DNA from: Pempheris klunzingeri
Lineage: Eukaryota > Chordata > Actinopteri > Acropomatiformes > Pempheridae
DNA length: 64,000 nt
Assembly: GCF_042242105.1 (NCBI RefSeq)
Contig: NC_092019.1
Location: forward strand, 13,884,328 to 13,948,327
Direction of reading: 5' to 3'
Within the stretch, counting starts at the first letter, position 1. Each line of letters starts with the position of its first letter. Position numbers and translations under genes: made by a program. The notes under the pieces were generated by a model, which saw nothing but the letters and a program-made list of their open reading frames with translations, was not told where the DNA came from and made no database searches. Below, piece by piece: positions 14,223 to 28,560 of this stretch.

Positions 14223-17200
14223 TTGCACGCATGCCACGTGCATGCATTTTTGCATATGTTTTCACTCAGCCCTTTGTGCTAGTTCCTTCACATTACTCAA
14301 AGACACCAGGAGGCCCAATAAAACAAAGTGACAGAACACAGTAACTCCAGAAACATAAAATGTTTTCAGTCTCTGCTCGGTGCCAGTGCTGTTTTTTAGA
14401 GTGTTGATTCTCGCTCAAATTAAGATTCTAGGCTGTATCCCAAAACTGCCACTGTGCAAGTTCAACAAGGGTCTCAATAAAAAACACTGGTAATAGAGGT
14501 AATTAAAGCTCAGACGTCACTGGTGATACAAGCTGAAAAAGACAAATTGGCCATCATAAAGTGAGATGTGACAAATGTACACTTTGCATTACTGAACAGT
14601 TTGTTACCCACCAATGCAGGCGTGAACCCTGACGGATAGCTGTGTACGAAGAATAATGCCGTGCTTCTTGCCTCTCCTGCGAAGAAACAAAAATGACAAA
14701 TGGAGAGAAAGAAAAGCGTTACTTGGACATTAAACCATACGTGATTATATACATATGTCTGTGTGTATTTATATGTGAGTGTGAGGGCTGGTACACATGC
14801 AAATGTATCAAGATAAAGAAACAAAATGTCTCTGTCTGTGTAGCTACTGTGCAGAGGTGCAAAATGATCTTCAAGATTTATTCCTTTACCAGAAATTATA
14901 CTCTTCACCCTTTTCCAAACCCTTCTATATTTTCATTCTGAACACAACAGGGGAAAGGTCTCCAAAGGTAAAAATGAAGGATGGGAGCAGCTCAGAGGTC
15001 AGCTCCGCCCCGTGTTAATGGAGATATGCCAAGACCCTATCACCATCCTGTCAACTGCTTACAATGTCTGAATGACAATCCAAAACAAAGACGACAACAA
15101 TGCAGCCCAGTTCTATTCAGTCTAGAAAGTGAATGTGACAGCAGTGTAGTCTGTGGTCATACAAAGGATAATTTGGCTACTAAGAAGCCCACTCCCTCAT
15201 TTGTGTACAAAGTATGATGTAAAACTAGGCTTTTTAAAGGATAAGGCTGGCAGTCTGCCTCAAGCTCAGTCATTACTGCTGAAAATGCAGACCTTTAGGT
15301 GTTTAAAAGGTGGTAAACACATATGTGTTTTTTTTTTGTTTGTTTTTTTAAAGGCTGGGCACTGCAGTTTAACTATTTAATTTATAGAACAACTAATTTC
15401 TGGGGACAATTGTTCATTATAATACAAATGTGCTGTGTTAGTGAGTATTTATGTATAAGACAGTGTAGCCTACTTATCTTGTGCAACAGTGTGGCACAAC
15501 TAAAGTGTTTGCAATAATGGATCTCTATGGAGATAAGAAAGTACACCATCGCATGCAGTCACTACATGTTAGTGGGATTGTTGACGAAGAGGAAAATACA
15601 GAATACTATCAGTCTTATCCTTTTATGTGTTTTTCGTCAGGTCATAATTACACATTCCCGCCTCTGTTTGTACCGCAAATGTGAACAAACCTACAAAATT
15701 AGAAAATATATGAATGAGATTTAGTTATCTCAATTAATTTGACAGAAAAAGCTCTTTCTAATCCCAAGCTCTGAATGTTGGTGGTGGGGACCACTCTTTT
15801 TGGATCCGTGATGGTGCTTTTAACCTCCCGGCAGGCTAAAGCAGCATACAAACAAACCCAGTGGACACAACTGTGGACAACAGCACAGCAGGTAGAGTTG
15901 CTCAACAACCCCCCTCCTAATTTCAGCTCTCTGACAAATGGGCTTTTATGCTGCCTGCACAATGGCTGTGTGATTGCCGAGACTGGCACAGCGCCAGCAA
16001 CAGATTGTTACTCTTAGTGACAATCAGGCAGCAATGGGTCTGACAGAGGGAGAAAAAGTCTATCGGCACAGAAGGCAGATGATACTGATGCCTCACAATA
16101 AACAAGCAGCGTTACTGCTCCACACGCCCCGACCAGTCAGCGGGAGGCTGCACTGAGGCTGCACACAGATTACATGGCAGGGGAGGTCTGTGTATGCTCA
16201 CTGTTTATCAAATATAATATCCAGCAGCATGCAGAGGTGACACAGGAGCAACATCTGTCAGCATGGACCTTCGCTGGTGAGATGAGACTGCAAACAGGAA
16301 CTTAATCCTCTGTGATGCTGTTGAGGCAAATGGGTAACCAGAGCCATTTTTGTCACGAACGTCTGCTTTCTCTCTGCTTGGCTGCAACAGTATCCCTGAG
16401 CTTAACCAAGACCTGAGGCTACACAGGCCAACATGCTCATTATCAAATTAAACAAACGTGCATGGAATATAAGTGAGGTTTTCAGGCCCCCCCATATCAC
16501 CAATTAAACATGAAAATTGGACACTCCTACAGACAGTGCTGCAGGCCTGTGCAGAGTCCATAGTTACAGAAATAATCATAACTATAAAGAATGTCAGCCA
16601 AATAACAAATTGGCTACATGTTGGGATATAATGTCTCCTGAATGCTCTGGTCCTCCTTTGGTCTAATGTTCTTCTGTGCCAGAATGTTCTGGTTTCTTCC
16701 AGTGGTGGTGCTGTATAATCAACTTCAGCCAAGCTCCTACTAAATCTGATTCATCATGTTCAACATCATGCCTCTGAAATACATTTGTTGCTACCATTTC
16801 AATAACCATGACTATTGTTAATAATCTAAAAAAAATACCTGACTGAGAAAAAAAACTAAAATAAATGCGTCAATTACCCAAAACAATTACTTCTTACTTA
16901 CGTTTTACGTACTAACCATTACTCAAGGTAATTGGTCGAAATTAGATGGCTTTATAAAAGATTAAATGGAAACATATGGCCATTTTATTCACTCTGTGCA
17001 AGAAAAGAAGCAGTGCTCTATAAATCTTTAATTTAATAGCATCAATCTGATATTCATCATCACGACTTTGCCTATCAAATGTTACAAACTAGAATGCAGC
17101 TGTGGAAACGCAACAACTAAGAATACCTCCCGATTAGATACCACACATTGTTCTTCTATTCTATTTTCTATTCATCTCCATTCTCCTCATCACTGCTCTG

Positions 17201-20200
17201 TTGTATAGCACCCTCATAAATTTCTTATCGTCTTAATCCTAATACCCAGAGCAGCAGCAACTGGACGAGTGGATGCCTGCCTGCTCCATGCTCTCTAGCT
17301 TTATCTAAGGGAGCATTACTGGCACTGTTTATAAACCAACACAAAATGTGTACCCACAGAACTTGAACACACATAGTGGGAATACAGTAAAGCCAGTACT
17401 TCTCCTCGAAAGACCAATTAATGCCAGACAAGAAGGCCCCACAGAGGTCTACTGACTCAGCACTTCTTCATGAACACTCCTGCATCAGAGTCTAGAGTCT
17501 AGAGGAGGACCTATAGTGCCTGAGTGAGCCAGGGGGGGTAAGGAGGCTGAGGAATCACACTGAGTAGACTGAGACTGAGTACATGGTTCATTTCCCTCTG
17601 CGAGGCTGCTTCACTAACCACTGACCAGGCCTCACACTCTCATACACACAACCTCATACACATGCACGCTGAACAATCACCAAGCTGTTCTATTCTGTTG
17701 ATAATACCAGTAAACTGCTCCGCCAACACAGAGGGGACAACTGGTGTTTTATTTCCCTCCTTGAAGTCTAGGCTGAACTGTGTTTGACAATTCCTCTGCT
17801 TCTTTTCAAATGCCTTTTCTCCTCAAATGAAAATCTTGTGTGCTGCGACCGTCTACGAAATAATGTCCAAGTGGCTCAGAAAAAAATGAAAATAATGAAA
17901 GCGGAGCTGTCCTAAGAGAGATGAAAGGATATGATGAGAATAGTTGAGGCCTACAGAGTAAGAACAGTTGGATTTTAAAATGCCTGACTTCTAACCGGTT
18001 GTCGAACACATCAAGAACACTCAATAAAACCAAGAAAGACATATTCAGCACAAAATTGGCCTTTCAGAAGTGCTTTATATGCACCAGCGCAGTCAAATGC
18101 CAAAATGTGTCTTCTTCTGTGTTGTATGCCAGCTACACATTTCACATGCTGAATCAATTATGGAGTCAATAACAGCACTTCATGTTATCTTCTAAAGACA
18201 AGCCAGGGAATATGTCCTTGAGGACTTACAACTTAACTAATCATCTGCCAATCAATGTTACATATTTGAGCAAAAGCAACATGGAGCCCCACATGTGCCT
18301 CTGCACATTATTTCAATACAGCATTTTTCCTACAACATCAGACCCAGGTTTCCCTGAAATGCTGCTACAGCCTTGCTCAATCCATGTAATCCACAAAAAT
18401 ATTCAAGAGTTATAAATGTCTCTAAGCACATGTCAGGCCATCTGATCCTTACTACATCCCCCATACGCCATCTCAGCTCAGGGCCTACAAATGCAGGGAC
18501 ATATGTGTATGGGATTAATCAATCTATCACAGCTACAGACCTAAATGACACACTGACTACCTAAAACTGTGCAGATACGTCTGAGCACATGTCTGGGCTA
18601 TGTGGTCAGTTTATAACTTGAAGTGAGACTCTATCAGAGATGGGACGAGGGATTTATGAGTCACAATCTCCTATAGCTGAGCTTCAAACACGGTGTGGAA
18701 GTGATTATGGCCCTTAAGCTCCCATGACATGGATATATCCTGGCTCTGCCGCACTCTGTCAGAGGATCATACTTTAATCTGTTTGTAAAGACACTAGGTA
18801 TGACACAGGCGCCTCAGGAATGTAACCTGTCATTAATATCAATTACAGATGGATTGGATGGCCAATGATCAGGGGAGTTCAGGAACTCAGGCAGCATAAG
18901 AATACACTATTTTTCCTCTTTCCAAGGGTAGGTGGCTGGGCTCAAAGCAAAAATAATAAAAGCACAATTTTGCTTGTTAGCTGGAGTTGGTGCAGTGGTG
19001 TTACTTTGACATCAACTTGTAAAATGCAGGAAAAAAAAATCTGGGAAATACTCAAATTCTTTTCTCTAGGTTAAATCTTTTGGAGTTGGAGGCTGCTGTT
19101 GACAGATTTTATGCAGTAAAAGGACGGTGAAAACAAAAATAAAATCGAACAACTAAAGGTGAAATGCTTCATCAGACCTTTTATTAGCTCAATAACCATC
19201 ATATCAACAACACCAAGCAGTGGGGGATGTAATCTTGGGCACATCAGCACCATAAAAAGCCAGCAAGCAGAACTGCCCTATTTTTACAAAATAATTGGCT
19301 AACCACCTTCACCCCCAGCCTCCTCAGACAACCCTGTGTGGGTTTAATGACACACATCCATACCAGCCTGTGCCAGCTGGCACGACGCGGGCCCTGGCAG
19401 GCTCGGTCTTTGACGAGAGAAGAAGTGGACCACTTTAACCTCACAGCTCTCAATAGCCTCCCATAAGCTCCTAACAATTTCAGATGGAACTGGGAAAGGA
19501 CAGCACTCTCAACGTCCAATAGAAACACCAAGCCAGAGAGCAGCTTATGAATTCCAAGTTAGACAAATAAATCCATACATGTTTGTGGTCCAGCCGACCA
19601 GGGACTCTCATGCCAACCTTTGGTTTGTGATCATCTAAAGAGGGCGGCATACGAATGATGTATCAACATACTCCACAGTACATGAAAAAACATATGGAGT
19701 CAATAAAGTAACTGGCCAAAGAAAGTGTCCGAAACAGAAATGAGACTAACACAATTTTAAACCTCTCTCTTCTTCATCCAGGTCTAGGAGTTAAGTCAGG
19801 AGAAAGCCTCATTTAACTGCATATTACAGGGAAACAATACAGCTAAATTAGAACCTGAGAGTTGTATAGTGGTGTGTATGTAATTGTAGTTTGGCCACCC
19901 CTAATGAGAGCACTGAGGTAACATTCAATAGAGATGAGGGTGATTACTCATGAGACATGTCTACACCTCATAAGTGGTTTAGATGACGCCACTGCTGCCA
20001 CTGGGCCAGGGAGGCCAGGTATTTTAAGGGACACGAATGGATGAATGCCATGGAAACTCTGAGGCATTTAGTCTGTAACAAAAAAGGGCACTAATCCCCC
20101 CACAGATCTGATAAAATATATCAAGGATTAACTTTAACATTATATGACTAAGAACAACATTACAGATGCATTTCTTCTTGTTTTTCTTATATAGGATAAA

Positions 20201-21154
20201 TATTATAATTTAGCAACAGGTACGACTGACATATCAGCTAAAAATATTATATATATACTGAGCCAATGAGATTGTTGAAGTATTCAGCGACTGATTCACA
20301 GGGGAATCAGTGAAGCTAATAACTGATATACAATTTAAACGTCTTTTTCCTGTAAATCTCACAGTGCTGAAAGACTTCTGAAATTGAGAGTCCCTCAGGT
20401 GAGGTACAACCTGTCTCCTCAGCTCCTCGACAGACCTTAACCACCCTCTGAGAGCGGCTTTTGAGCAGGAGAGCACAATCAAGCGAGGCCCGGAAAAAGG
20501 GATTATTTCACTAATTCATCCTGGAACGAAATGGGTATCATTATGATTCAAATCACTGTAATAGAATCAAATTAGGCTCAGGAATACAGATCAAGCAGGA
20601 TATAATACGTATCCCTGTGGCCAAGGATTTAAATACTGCATCTTTTCCCTTATATCGCCCCTAAATGTTTTTGTGTGTCTCTCCTCAAAAAAACAGTAAT
20701 CCCAGTGCACTGATTAGGTCTGACAGCTAAAGCAGAGAAACGTATTTGGGGTGGTTTTAAAAGCCTGATTGTTGTAATCAAAAAACTTTCAAGTCAGTTT
20801 CTAATGAATAATATATTTTTTATTTGTGGCTCATAGAAGCTAATTTGACCACAACAACCCGAACAATCTAAACCTCATCAAAGCCTGGCAAGTAACATAC
20901 ATACATCATCAACCTGCAAGGCAGTGCCAGTCTTTCTTGTGTTTTCAATCTGAGCTGCTCTGGCACAAGTCCCAGCTGCACCTTTTGAAGTGATTTTAAA
21001 GAATATATGACCAACTTTGTTTAAATGGGTACCTACATTTCTTTCAGTGTTTTTCATTTCAGCATGTTGTGTATGTGCAGTTGTTTGCTTTTGATGTTTG
21101 TTATAGTGAAAGAAACGCTAAGGGAGAGACAGAGACGGGTGATCGTTATCTTAC

Positions 21155-24100
21155 CCTCCTTCCTCCTGAAATCCCTCCAGTTCATCTCTCTGCTCTGCCA
21201 GGGTGGACTCCAAGTCCAGGTAGCTTCCATTATGGGACAGCTGAAGGGCACAGTCATCGGGCTAGATGGGAAGAAACCACAGTTAAACACCGAATCCTCT
21301 GGAGATCATGCCATTTTTATACTTCACACATGTAAAGAACGCTGAACATTAAGTAAGTAGGAAGTGTTTATGGTCAGTCGATGCTGGGGAACCAAAGGCC
21401 TGTTGTACTTGATACTGCTCTGAGCTGATCAGATCAGAACACACATCTGCTGTGCAATTTAAAAACAGGCAGATTTGGAAGCTCAGTCCCCTTGTTACAA
21501 CTATGACCATGTATGATATCAAAATGAGACGAAGTAAGCCTTTCCAGACAATGCGAGGGAGACAATATATGCAGGACTTTCATTTTAAAAATGGCAGAAA
21601 GGCTCTTGAGGTTGCCTTGCGGCTTCTGTGAAACAAAAGGGTGTCTGTGTTTCAAGCAATATTATATATATTTTTGGCAACATCAGTTGCAACAACAATA
21701 GCTCACGTTTATTGTTTGAAGAGAAGAAGAAGAAAAAAAACACTTATTTTTAGTTGTGTTGTATACAAAACACAACTGTGTTCTTTTTTTTATGGGTGAA
21801 TGGGCAAACGCACATTGTACTTCAGGTTTATGTCTAGTCTGCACTGGCCCATAGAAAGTTATTTTATCAGCTCCTGTCAGCGCTCTACAATGACAAGCAG
21901 AGCAGGGTTGGAGAGAAGTCATGCAGACTTGGAGCAGTTTGGCAGTCTGGTGCCTCTTATCTGTCTGCTCTCCTTGTCTGATAAACTATCATCACACAAA
22001 ATGATTTTGCAGAGGAGGTATGATTTGTCTGGTCTTGAATGGTTGTCATCAGCTGACTGCGGTCAAGGAGACGAGGAATTAGTGTCTGTTCGCTTGTCTG
22101 GCTGACCTCCGAATTGGAGATATTAACCTATTTATATTCAGAGTCTGTCAGCTCCACAGGACAGCGGCTCCAGCGGTGAAACAGAGGACAGGAAAACAAA
22201 TACCATTGCAAGAGGGCAAACATATGACTTCAGTAGCGAGAGCGGCACTGCTCTGCTCCATCAACAGTCAGTGTGTCTAAAGCAACAACATATTGTACAG
22301 TCCACAAATATACTGAACTCAGTACATTTGTCTTCTCTTGTAAGCCCACAGAGGGTTTTTTTTTTTTTTTTTTTTTTTTAAAAGGTAGCAAAGGCTGTGA
22401 TGCACTGCACAAATGAGTATTTACACATCCCAAATAAGCAGACAGCAAGAACTGTTGCAACGCATACATGTAAACATATTTGAAACATGTAAAACCATGT
22501 GCTTTTTAAATTATTTCGGGTTTTGCCAGGTCTGATGCAGTGCAATTTCCTCCAACATATGACAGTAACTTAATTGAACGTGAAGGGAAAAGGCTGGGAA
22601 AGACATCATGGATCTGATGGCTTTGATCTGTCGAGCCACTCTGTTTGTATTACTGCACTGCAGCACTCAAGGACTGTGTCATATTTGAGAACTGAAACAA
22701 AACATGTGGTTGGTGAGTATAACTCTCACTCTTACTCCAACTCTCTCTCAGACTCCAAGCTGTCTTGTTTGCTTTCCATGCATGGTAAACCAAAAGATTA
22801 TTGGTGATATAATAGTTGTAGAGATTAAAGGGATGAACAGCTTCATTTTGAGAGGACACGAGCGATGAGGCAGAGCCCAAGGCCGATGTAGTCAACATAC
22901 ACCAAAAACTTCAATAAGACATTGACGAATCTAAGTCAGATAGTTAGTTCTCCGAGTGAGGCAGACTGAGAGGTGGAGACAGACAGATACAGAGAGAAAG
23001 GGAGACAGGGAGACAGAGAAGAAGAACAAACAAACAAAGCTATACTGTACACAGGCAGTGGAGCAAAGCAAGTGCTTCTCCAGATTACAGGACAGATTCT
23101 GGACTGACAGGAAATCCAGGAATAAGAGCCAAAGTTAGGCCCACTATTTTTATGCCGATGGACTGAAATGCCTTTAAAAGTAATGGGCGTGACAGTAACG
23201 TGAAATGTAGCACAAAGGAGAAGACACACTATATCACATATACTGAATTAAATACGCTGGGCCCTACATGATCTGTGAGACATGGAACTAAATCAAGGAA
23301 AACTTGTTTTATTCAATGTTTGGTTTTTTTCCCCATGAAGAGTCTCCCCCTAATGCACCGTCTCACTTTAAGGCAAGTTATCCTCAATGGCCTAAATGTA
23401 CGTCGATCAATGTATTTGAAAATCTGAGTTTTCTGTTTTCTAGCCACCATTATACACTGTATAAAAAGGAAGTGGATATAGATTCTGGGTCTGAAAAGTG
23501 AAGTCAATGCTGAAGCGACTAAAACCTCCAATGGACAGCAGAGGACGACTCTGCCGGCTGCAAAATGAAGTGCGATTGTGTGGAAGTCTATGAGAAAATG
23601 AATGACCCAATCTCTCACTGGATTTATTTACCTCAGTAAACCCTTTCTAAATGAGTTCATGGTCCCAATCGCTAATTTCAAATCTTTTTCGTTCCAGCAT
23701 GATGTGCATTTTGTAAATGATGGTCCAATTTAAAATAAAAAGACGCTAAAGCAGGGCATGCTTTAGGGAGCAAAATGAAGCGGGTCACACCTAAACCTAA
23801 CCAATTAGAGGCAGGATCAGTACTTCTGGTTCTAAAACCACAATGCCAAACAGACGATATATCTTACGCCAAGGAAAAAATAAGATATTTTTCAAGTGTA
23901 AAATTGTGTTAATTGACAAATGAAAGTTTGTTTAATCATTACAGTGCATTGTTTTAGTATTTGTTTTTCCTACTCTTTTCATTCACTTTACATTGTGTAG
24001 TTCTTTAAACTATACTTTAAGTACTGTTGAAGTTTGTGGATTGGATAAAAGGGCTAAAGAAATGTTTGTTCTCTTTCAGCTTTACGCTCTGTATCACAAC

Positions 24101-27100
24101 CTGAAATAGACAAAACATTGGGCTGAATTTGCAGCAGTAACTAGTAATTAGCCAACTGTGGAACCGAGAAATGCTCTTTCCCACTCAAGGTTTTGACTCG
24201 CAGACCAAAAGTGAAAAAAACAAAACAGTCAAAGTGAACTATGCAAGTCTGCCATTAATCAGTCCCCATCTGTACATCCATCTACTCATTCATGTATTCA
24301 CACATCCACCCTCTAACCAGTGTCACTTTAGGCTCTCATTATATAATCAACATGCATTACTGTTTACAGGTCTTGCCATGTATAACCATGCCAGGCTGTT
24401 GTAAATAAATGGCCCTTAATCCGGGAACAGCGTTAACAGATTATCAGTAGCAGAGGCTTCCTTAACTGTCCCCCACCCAGGACTTGAACCCATGGTGGCT
24501 CTGTGATGGCCAAGTCCAGAGAAGAAACCACAAGTGCTCTGCTCACACACTGAGGTCTGGCCTCTCCCTTCAACCACCATACTGTGGTCCACTGACCAGG
24601 GAGGCAGTTAAGGCAGAAAGGGCTAAAAATAAACACCATGCAATTTCCAATTAAAAACTGCTATCTCATTCCAAATGTCTTTGTATTCCACAGGGAGAGA
24701 CATCTGGTATGAGATAGCATATACAGTGTGCAAGTCAATAGCCTAATAACAACAACACTGTCTTTTGCATGGTGGTGTGCAAATGCTAACTCCGTATTAG
24801 CCAACCTTACACATTCATATCCGTAAACTACAACATACTCTTAATACTTTAAGATCTTTAAGTTTGTTAAAGATGGTATTCATGATCCTTGTCCGAAGAC
24901 AAGTGATTTAAAACAGTAATCTAACATTTCTGTCAAGCATGCAGAGGATGAGTCTATCCGCGGACGCAGCATTCTTCTGAAAGGAGCCCTCTGCTGTGAC
25001 AACCTTCCAAAATGGAGAGACCAGCAAAACCTCAACTCTGCATAACAATGTGTAAAAGAATTCAAAGGAGCTCTGACAGGCACGAAGGAGGAACCTGTAT
25101 TTTACAGCATTTAACATAACTTCTCATTATGGGACTCTGCAATTTCTTAGGGGGGGAAAAAATGCAGGAAAACAACTGGCCCAAAAATTGAAATTGGGAA
25201 AGTGAGAGTCCATTCTCCAAGACTTAGCCACATTTTCCCTCCCTTGATTTCTGCTGTGCAGTCTGATGCTAGGCCTCAAGGCCACCAGGCCACAAACTAC
25301 AAAACACTGACAGAGAGGAACACATGTGAGGGACTATTGACCTATTGATCTGTGCTGACATTACCAGAAGATTTGGAAAAACTCCAGGAGATTTTGAACA
25401 GCATACACATTTCGTCATCTGACAGGGACAATATATTATTCATAGCAAAACCAATGTGCTGAGTCAGGCAATGACTAGTCGTACTCTCCATCCACAGGAG
25501 CAGCAGAAAAGCTTGTTTATGACTGAGAGGCTACAGCTATACATGGTATGGATGAATGCTGGTGTCTGACCTCCTTAATATATAAATATATATATACATA
25601 AACCATGGTCATAATATCTTTTGATGTTTAAACCTTACAAAACAGTTACTCCAAACTGAGACCTGACTCCACACAACAGCATTGCTTAGGTGCCATCCTA
25701 CGAACAAAACGTATAAACAACAACCACGCCACATGTACAGATCTCGCCTCTTGAGACTGCAGACTGAAACTGACAGGAACAGCCCAGAGACAGCATATGC
25801 TAGCTGTTTTCAGTCCCTCGGCACCATGTGTTTGCAGCATGCTATTTATATCAGATTGACCTGCACCATAGAGACGAGGCTCAAAGACAACAGGTTTGTT
25901 GTTGAAGGTATTTACAGGGCCACACCACAGTCACTTCAAATTACTGAGGGTGTGAGTTAGAGGCTCAGATGTAGTCACACGGTCATGTCATCCACCAGAC
26001 TGATATTTGTTATGAAACGCACAAGGGCTGCTCCCTGAAGGTGCTGCTAACCACCAGCAGCCATGTGACCAAATGTCTGTAACCAGGCGCTGCAGAGCCT
26101 ACCGCTGGTACTCCCTCTCTGTCTAGTTTGCGGTCCAGCTGGCCTCCTGCTAAACTGAGTCCAGTCGACTGTGCAAAGTACATCAGCTCTTTGTTTGTGT
26201 TTTTAATTCTGCCCGCTTCCCTCTCGTCTCTCAAACAGTGGAAAGCGTTCCCATCCCATCCTGCTGGTCAGACTGAGTGGGCTGCAGAATGAGAGCCAGG
26301 CTTGTGGTGATCCACAGCATCCTGAGACTTCCGTGACTTATCTCACCAGCTCTACTCAAACAAGATGGAGTACCATTGATCTGACAGAATGAAGAAAGAC
26401 CCTAATTAACTTTCTATTTATGCGACTTTCAAACCAGACTGTGATGAATGCTCAATAAAAAGACTAGACCTCAGATGCCATGGCCCCTCTGCTTTGTTTG
26501 AATTTAAAGGTCAGTAGATGAGGCCTTTTGAAAATGTGTTTGGATGCACATTGTCTAATCAGAAGGCATAATCAGGGATCTCTCAAGTGATATAGTCCTC
26601 AGAGGCCTCTAAAAGAAAAAAGAAAAAGACTACAAAATGGGCTTCAGGTTTGCATTATTTGTCACTGCCTTTCTGTGGGAACCTTAAACAGGGTAAAAAC
26701 ACCATACAAACCAGGAACATTGTGTTACTTTGAGCTGCTTAAAGTTGGCTGTGAAGTCGTGGACTATGAGAGGTCCACCTTCTGCAACCAAGACAATGTG
26801 TATTGTTTCACCTATTCAGACACTTTGGAATAAATGAGGCCAATGTGATGCAGCTGACCAACACAACAACATCAGAGGTACAGCAAAATGCTTCTGCTTT
26901 TGACCGATGAAATGACACAATGTGCCGTAAAGGTAAGATGTCAAAGTACAAAATGATGAAAAAAACATGTTTCATTTATCTAAACATGACAGCTTTTCAC
27001 ATGGATTCAGGAGTTGGGTTGAAATCAGACGGCTTTAAATTAAAATCCCCAGATTTAGGACAATCCGGGTGGGGAATTACCCTCATCCATCCCAACAACT

Positions 27101-27997
27101 GACCAACTGGCCATCTGACCCGACCTGCTCTAATTAGTGCTGAGTAGTGACAATAGCAGAGGTGGTTTCCTACATGGACTTCAAGCCTGCCTATTCACTA
27201 TACCACAAACGAAAAGTATGTTTATTTTCCATGAAATACTTTAAATTCCTTTCAGCTCTTCACAGTTAAGACGAACTAAAAATTAGGAATAACTTAAAAT
27301 TATAAAGTCAAACAATCGTATCACCTATGCATTGTCTGTTTCTTATATGTTTGTTTCATTTCTCTTTCGCAAAATAATACACTAATAATTTTGTTAAATT
27401 GTGAAAGATCTCCCCAAGTCTCAGTAATGAATAGTATGAAAAGCAGGTTACACTGAGGGGGATTACTGTTGTGGTTAAGGTAAACATTAACAGATGCCTG
27501 CCTTCCTTCAGTCAAACATTTGGGTGTCTACTCCACTCCAATATCACCTACAACCCACCAAATATCCCATAAAGTCATATTATCAGCTGTTCTTACTGAC
27601 ACTGCAAGCACTCAGTGTTTGAATGTTGATGCTCCATCAGCACCACAGACCAACAAACTGCCTCAAGTCACTGATTCAATCAACAGCCCATTAGGTTTGT
27701 TTGGTGGTAACTCCATCAACATGCTCAGGCTAATTATTAATCTGGCACTTTGTTGGTGTTCATTTCTCACTACGCTCATTTTTAAAAGCATAAACAAAAT
27801 ATAATGAAGAGATTAAAAAGTACACTGCATACCTTCTGTGGAGCTTTTAGTAGCCTGTGGACTCCAGCAATCTGATTTATCAGAGGAATATCTTCCCTGA
27901 AAGTGTACAGAGGAGGTCTGGTAGGCTCGGGGAAATTGGTGCTGTTAAATGGATCAGTATCATCTAAGAACTGCACCCTGCAAATAAACGTAGCCAT
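21155..27997 (-). CDS. fhod3: FHOD3-like formin, first two coding exons (gene continues beyond the left edge)
   Basis: FHOD3 is a formin that nucleates and organises actin filaments, notably in heart and muscle sarcomeres. Coding exon 1 is 27,997–27,833 (55 codons, phase 0). It begins MATFICRVQFLDDTDPFNST and ends KAPQK at a GTATGC donor. Exon 2 is 21,261–21,155 (35 codons plus two bases), after the acceptor CCCATCTAG; it includes LSHNGSYLDLESTLAEQRDE and ends before GTAAG. Together they give the first 90 residues of the N-terminal GTPase-binding-like domain that precedes the armadillo-like inhibitory domain. The wording matches FHOD3 much better than FHOD1, from memory of both. I chose the ATG at 27,997 because it aligns with the family start; the frame is open a few codons upstream but has no better ATG. 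Later exons were not found in 1–21,154, so intron 2 exceeds 21 kb. Whether this is the a or b teleost copy cannot be told. Confidence 0.9.
21262..27832 (-). other. fhod3: fhod3 intron 1
   Basis: A 6.6-kb intron bounded by a GTATGC donor at the end of exon 1 and a CCCATCTAG acceptor before exon 2, both read on the minus strand. It contains a 24-base T run (22,356–22,379), a purine-rich GA/CAGA stretch (about 22,955–23,040) and no recognisable exon. A tRNA B-box-like word is present near 24,480 but without a convincing tRNA fold. Otherwise nothing distinctive. Confidence 0.75.
22356..22379. repeat. T24 homopolymer
   Basis: Uninterrupted run of 24 T followed by AAAA in fhod3 intron 1. It could be the A tail of a retroposed copy on the minus strand, but no recognisable body adjoins it. 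Confidence 0.9.
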
Positions 27998-28560
27998 GAT
28001 GGATCCATGCAAAGAGATTTCAGCTCATGAAAATAGTGGATGGGACACCACAGCCTCTGACAGACAGACAGGCAGGCAAGCAGGCAGGCAGGGAGCCCCC
28101 CGGACAGCGGACTACCGACAGGTCTTCTGCAGTAGCACAATCCTGCACCCTCTGTTATCCTTGGACCTTCTCCATTCGCTTCACGCAGCGCGGACGACCC
28201 GGGACAGAGCAGACCTGGAACAGTGCAGAAGTAAAGATCCAGCGCACCTCGATGAGAGATGGGGTTTAGTCAGGGCGATGTGGAAATGAGCGGGGCGGCG
28301 GTATCCAAGGGCATTGCGGGTGTCTGAGGTGCTGAGGCAGACTGCGGACGGGACTGCTGCACTCGGTGCCTGCTCTCAGAGAGCGATGGGAAGCGGCTCC
28401 CTCCTCAAGCACTAAACTCTGCCAGGGGACGCAGCAGCCAGACCTCAGCCGGCCGACACGGCTCATATTACAGGCGCGATGGCGGCCTCTAGTGGCGACC
28501 GTGAGAAGTACAGGAGAGACTCTGCACTGAAGCTGGCGGTGACTCAGCCACACGAGCAGG
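27998..28560 (-). promoter_or_regulatory. fhod3: fhod3 5' leader and probable promoter, GC-rich
   Basis: Immediately upstream (minus strand) of the fhod3 start the base composition rises sharply and CpG dinucleotides become frequent, for example GCAGCGCGGACGACCCGGGA near 28,186 and GAGCGGGGCGGCGG near 28,288. This is the usual look of a CpG-island promoter. A CAGG/CAGA tetranucleotide repeat lies at about 28,058–28,093. No TATA box stands out at an obvious distance, and the transcription start cannot be fixed from sequence alone. Confidence 0.6.
28058..28093. repeat. CAGA/CAGG tetranucleotide repeat
   Basis: About nine imperfect copies of CAGA then CAGG within the probable fhod3 5' leader. 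Confidence 0.85.

Larger units (their letters stand above)
1..21154 (-). other. fhod3: fhod3 intron 2 (partial)
   Basis: This 21-kb stretch has no open frame that reads like a known protein. The short ORFs on both strands lack splice context and family resemblance. From exon 2 at 21,155 it should be intron of the minus-strand fhod3 gene. It holds a hAT-type element (1,842–2,500), a degraded MITE copy (about 8,300–8,510), a long TG repeat (14,162–14,222), a TA run, short CA-rich stretches (about 10,345–10,395) and several A/T runs. Exon 3 of fhod3 was looked for by eye on the minus strand and not recognised. Long first introns are usual for FHOD3, so enhancers may lie here, but none can be identified from one sequence. 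Confidence 0.7.

Noticed and set aside
1-21154. Many 60–130 codon ORFs on both strands
   Set aside because: None resembles a known protein or has matching splice sites; several start at non-ATG codons. They fit random expectation in intron sequence.
24440-24560. Minus-strand GGGTTCAAGTCC resembling a Pol III B box or tRNA T arm
   Set aside because: The T stem pairs poorly, no acceptor stem or clear A box is present, and no A tail or flanking duplication marks a SINE.
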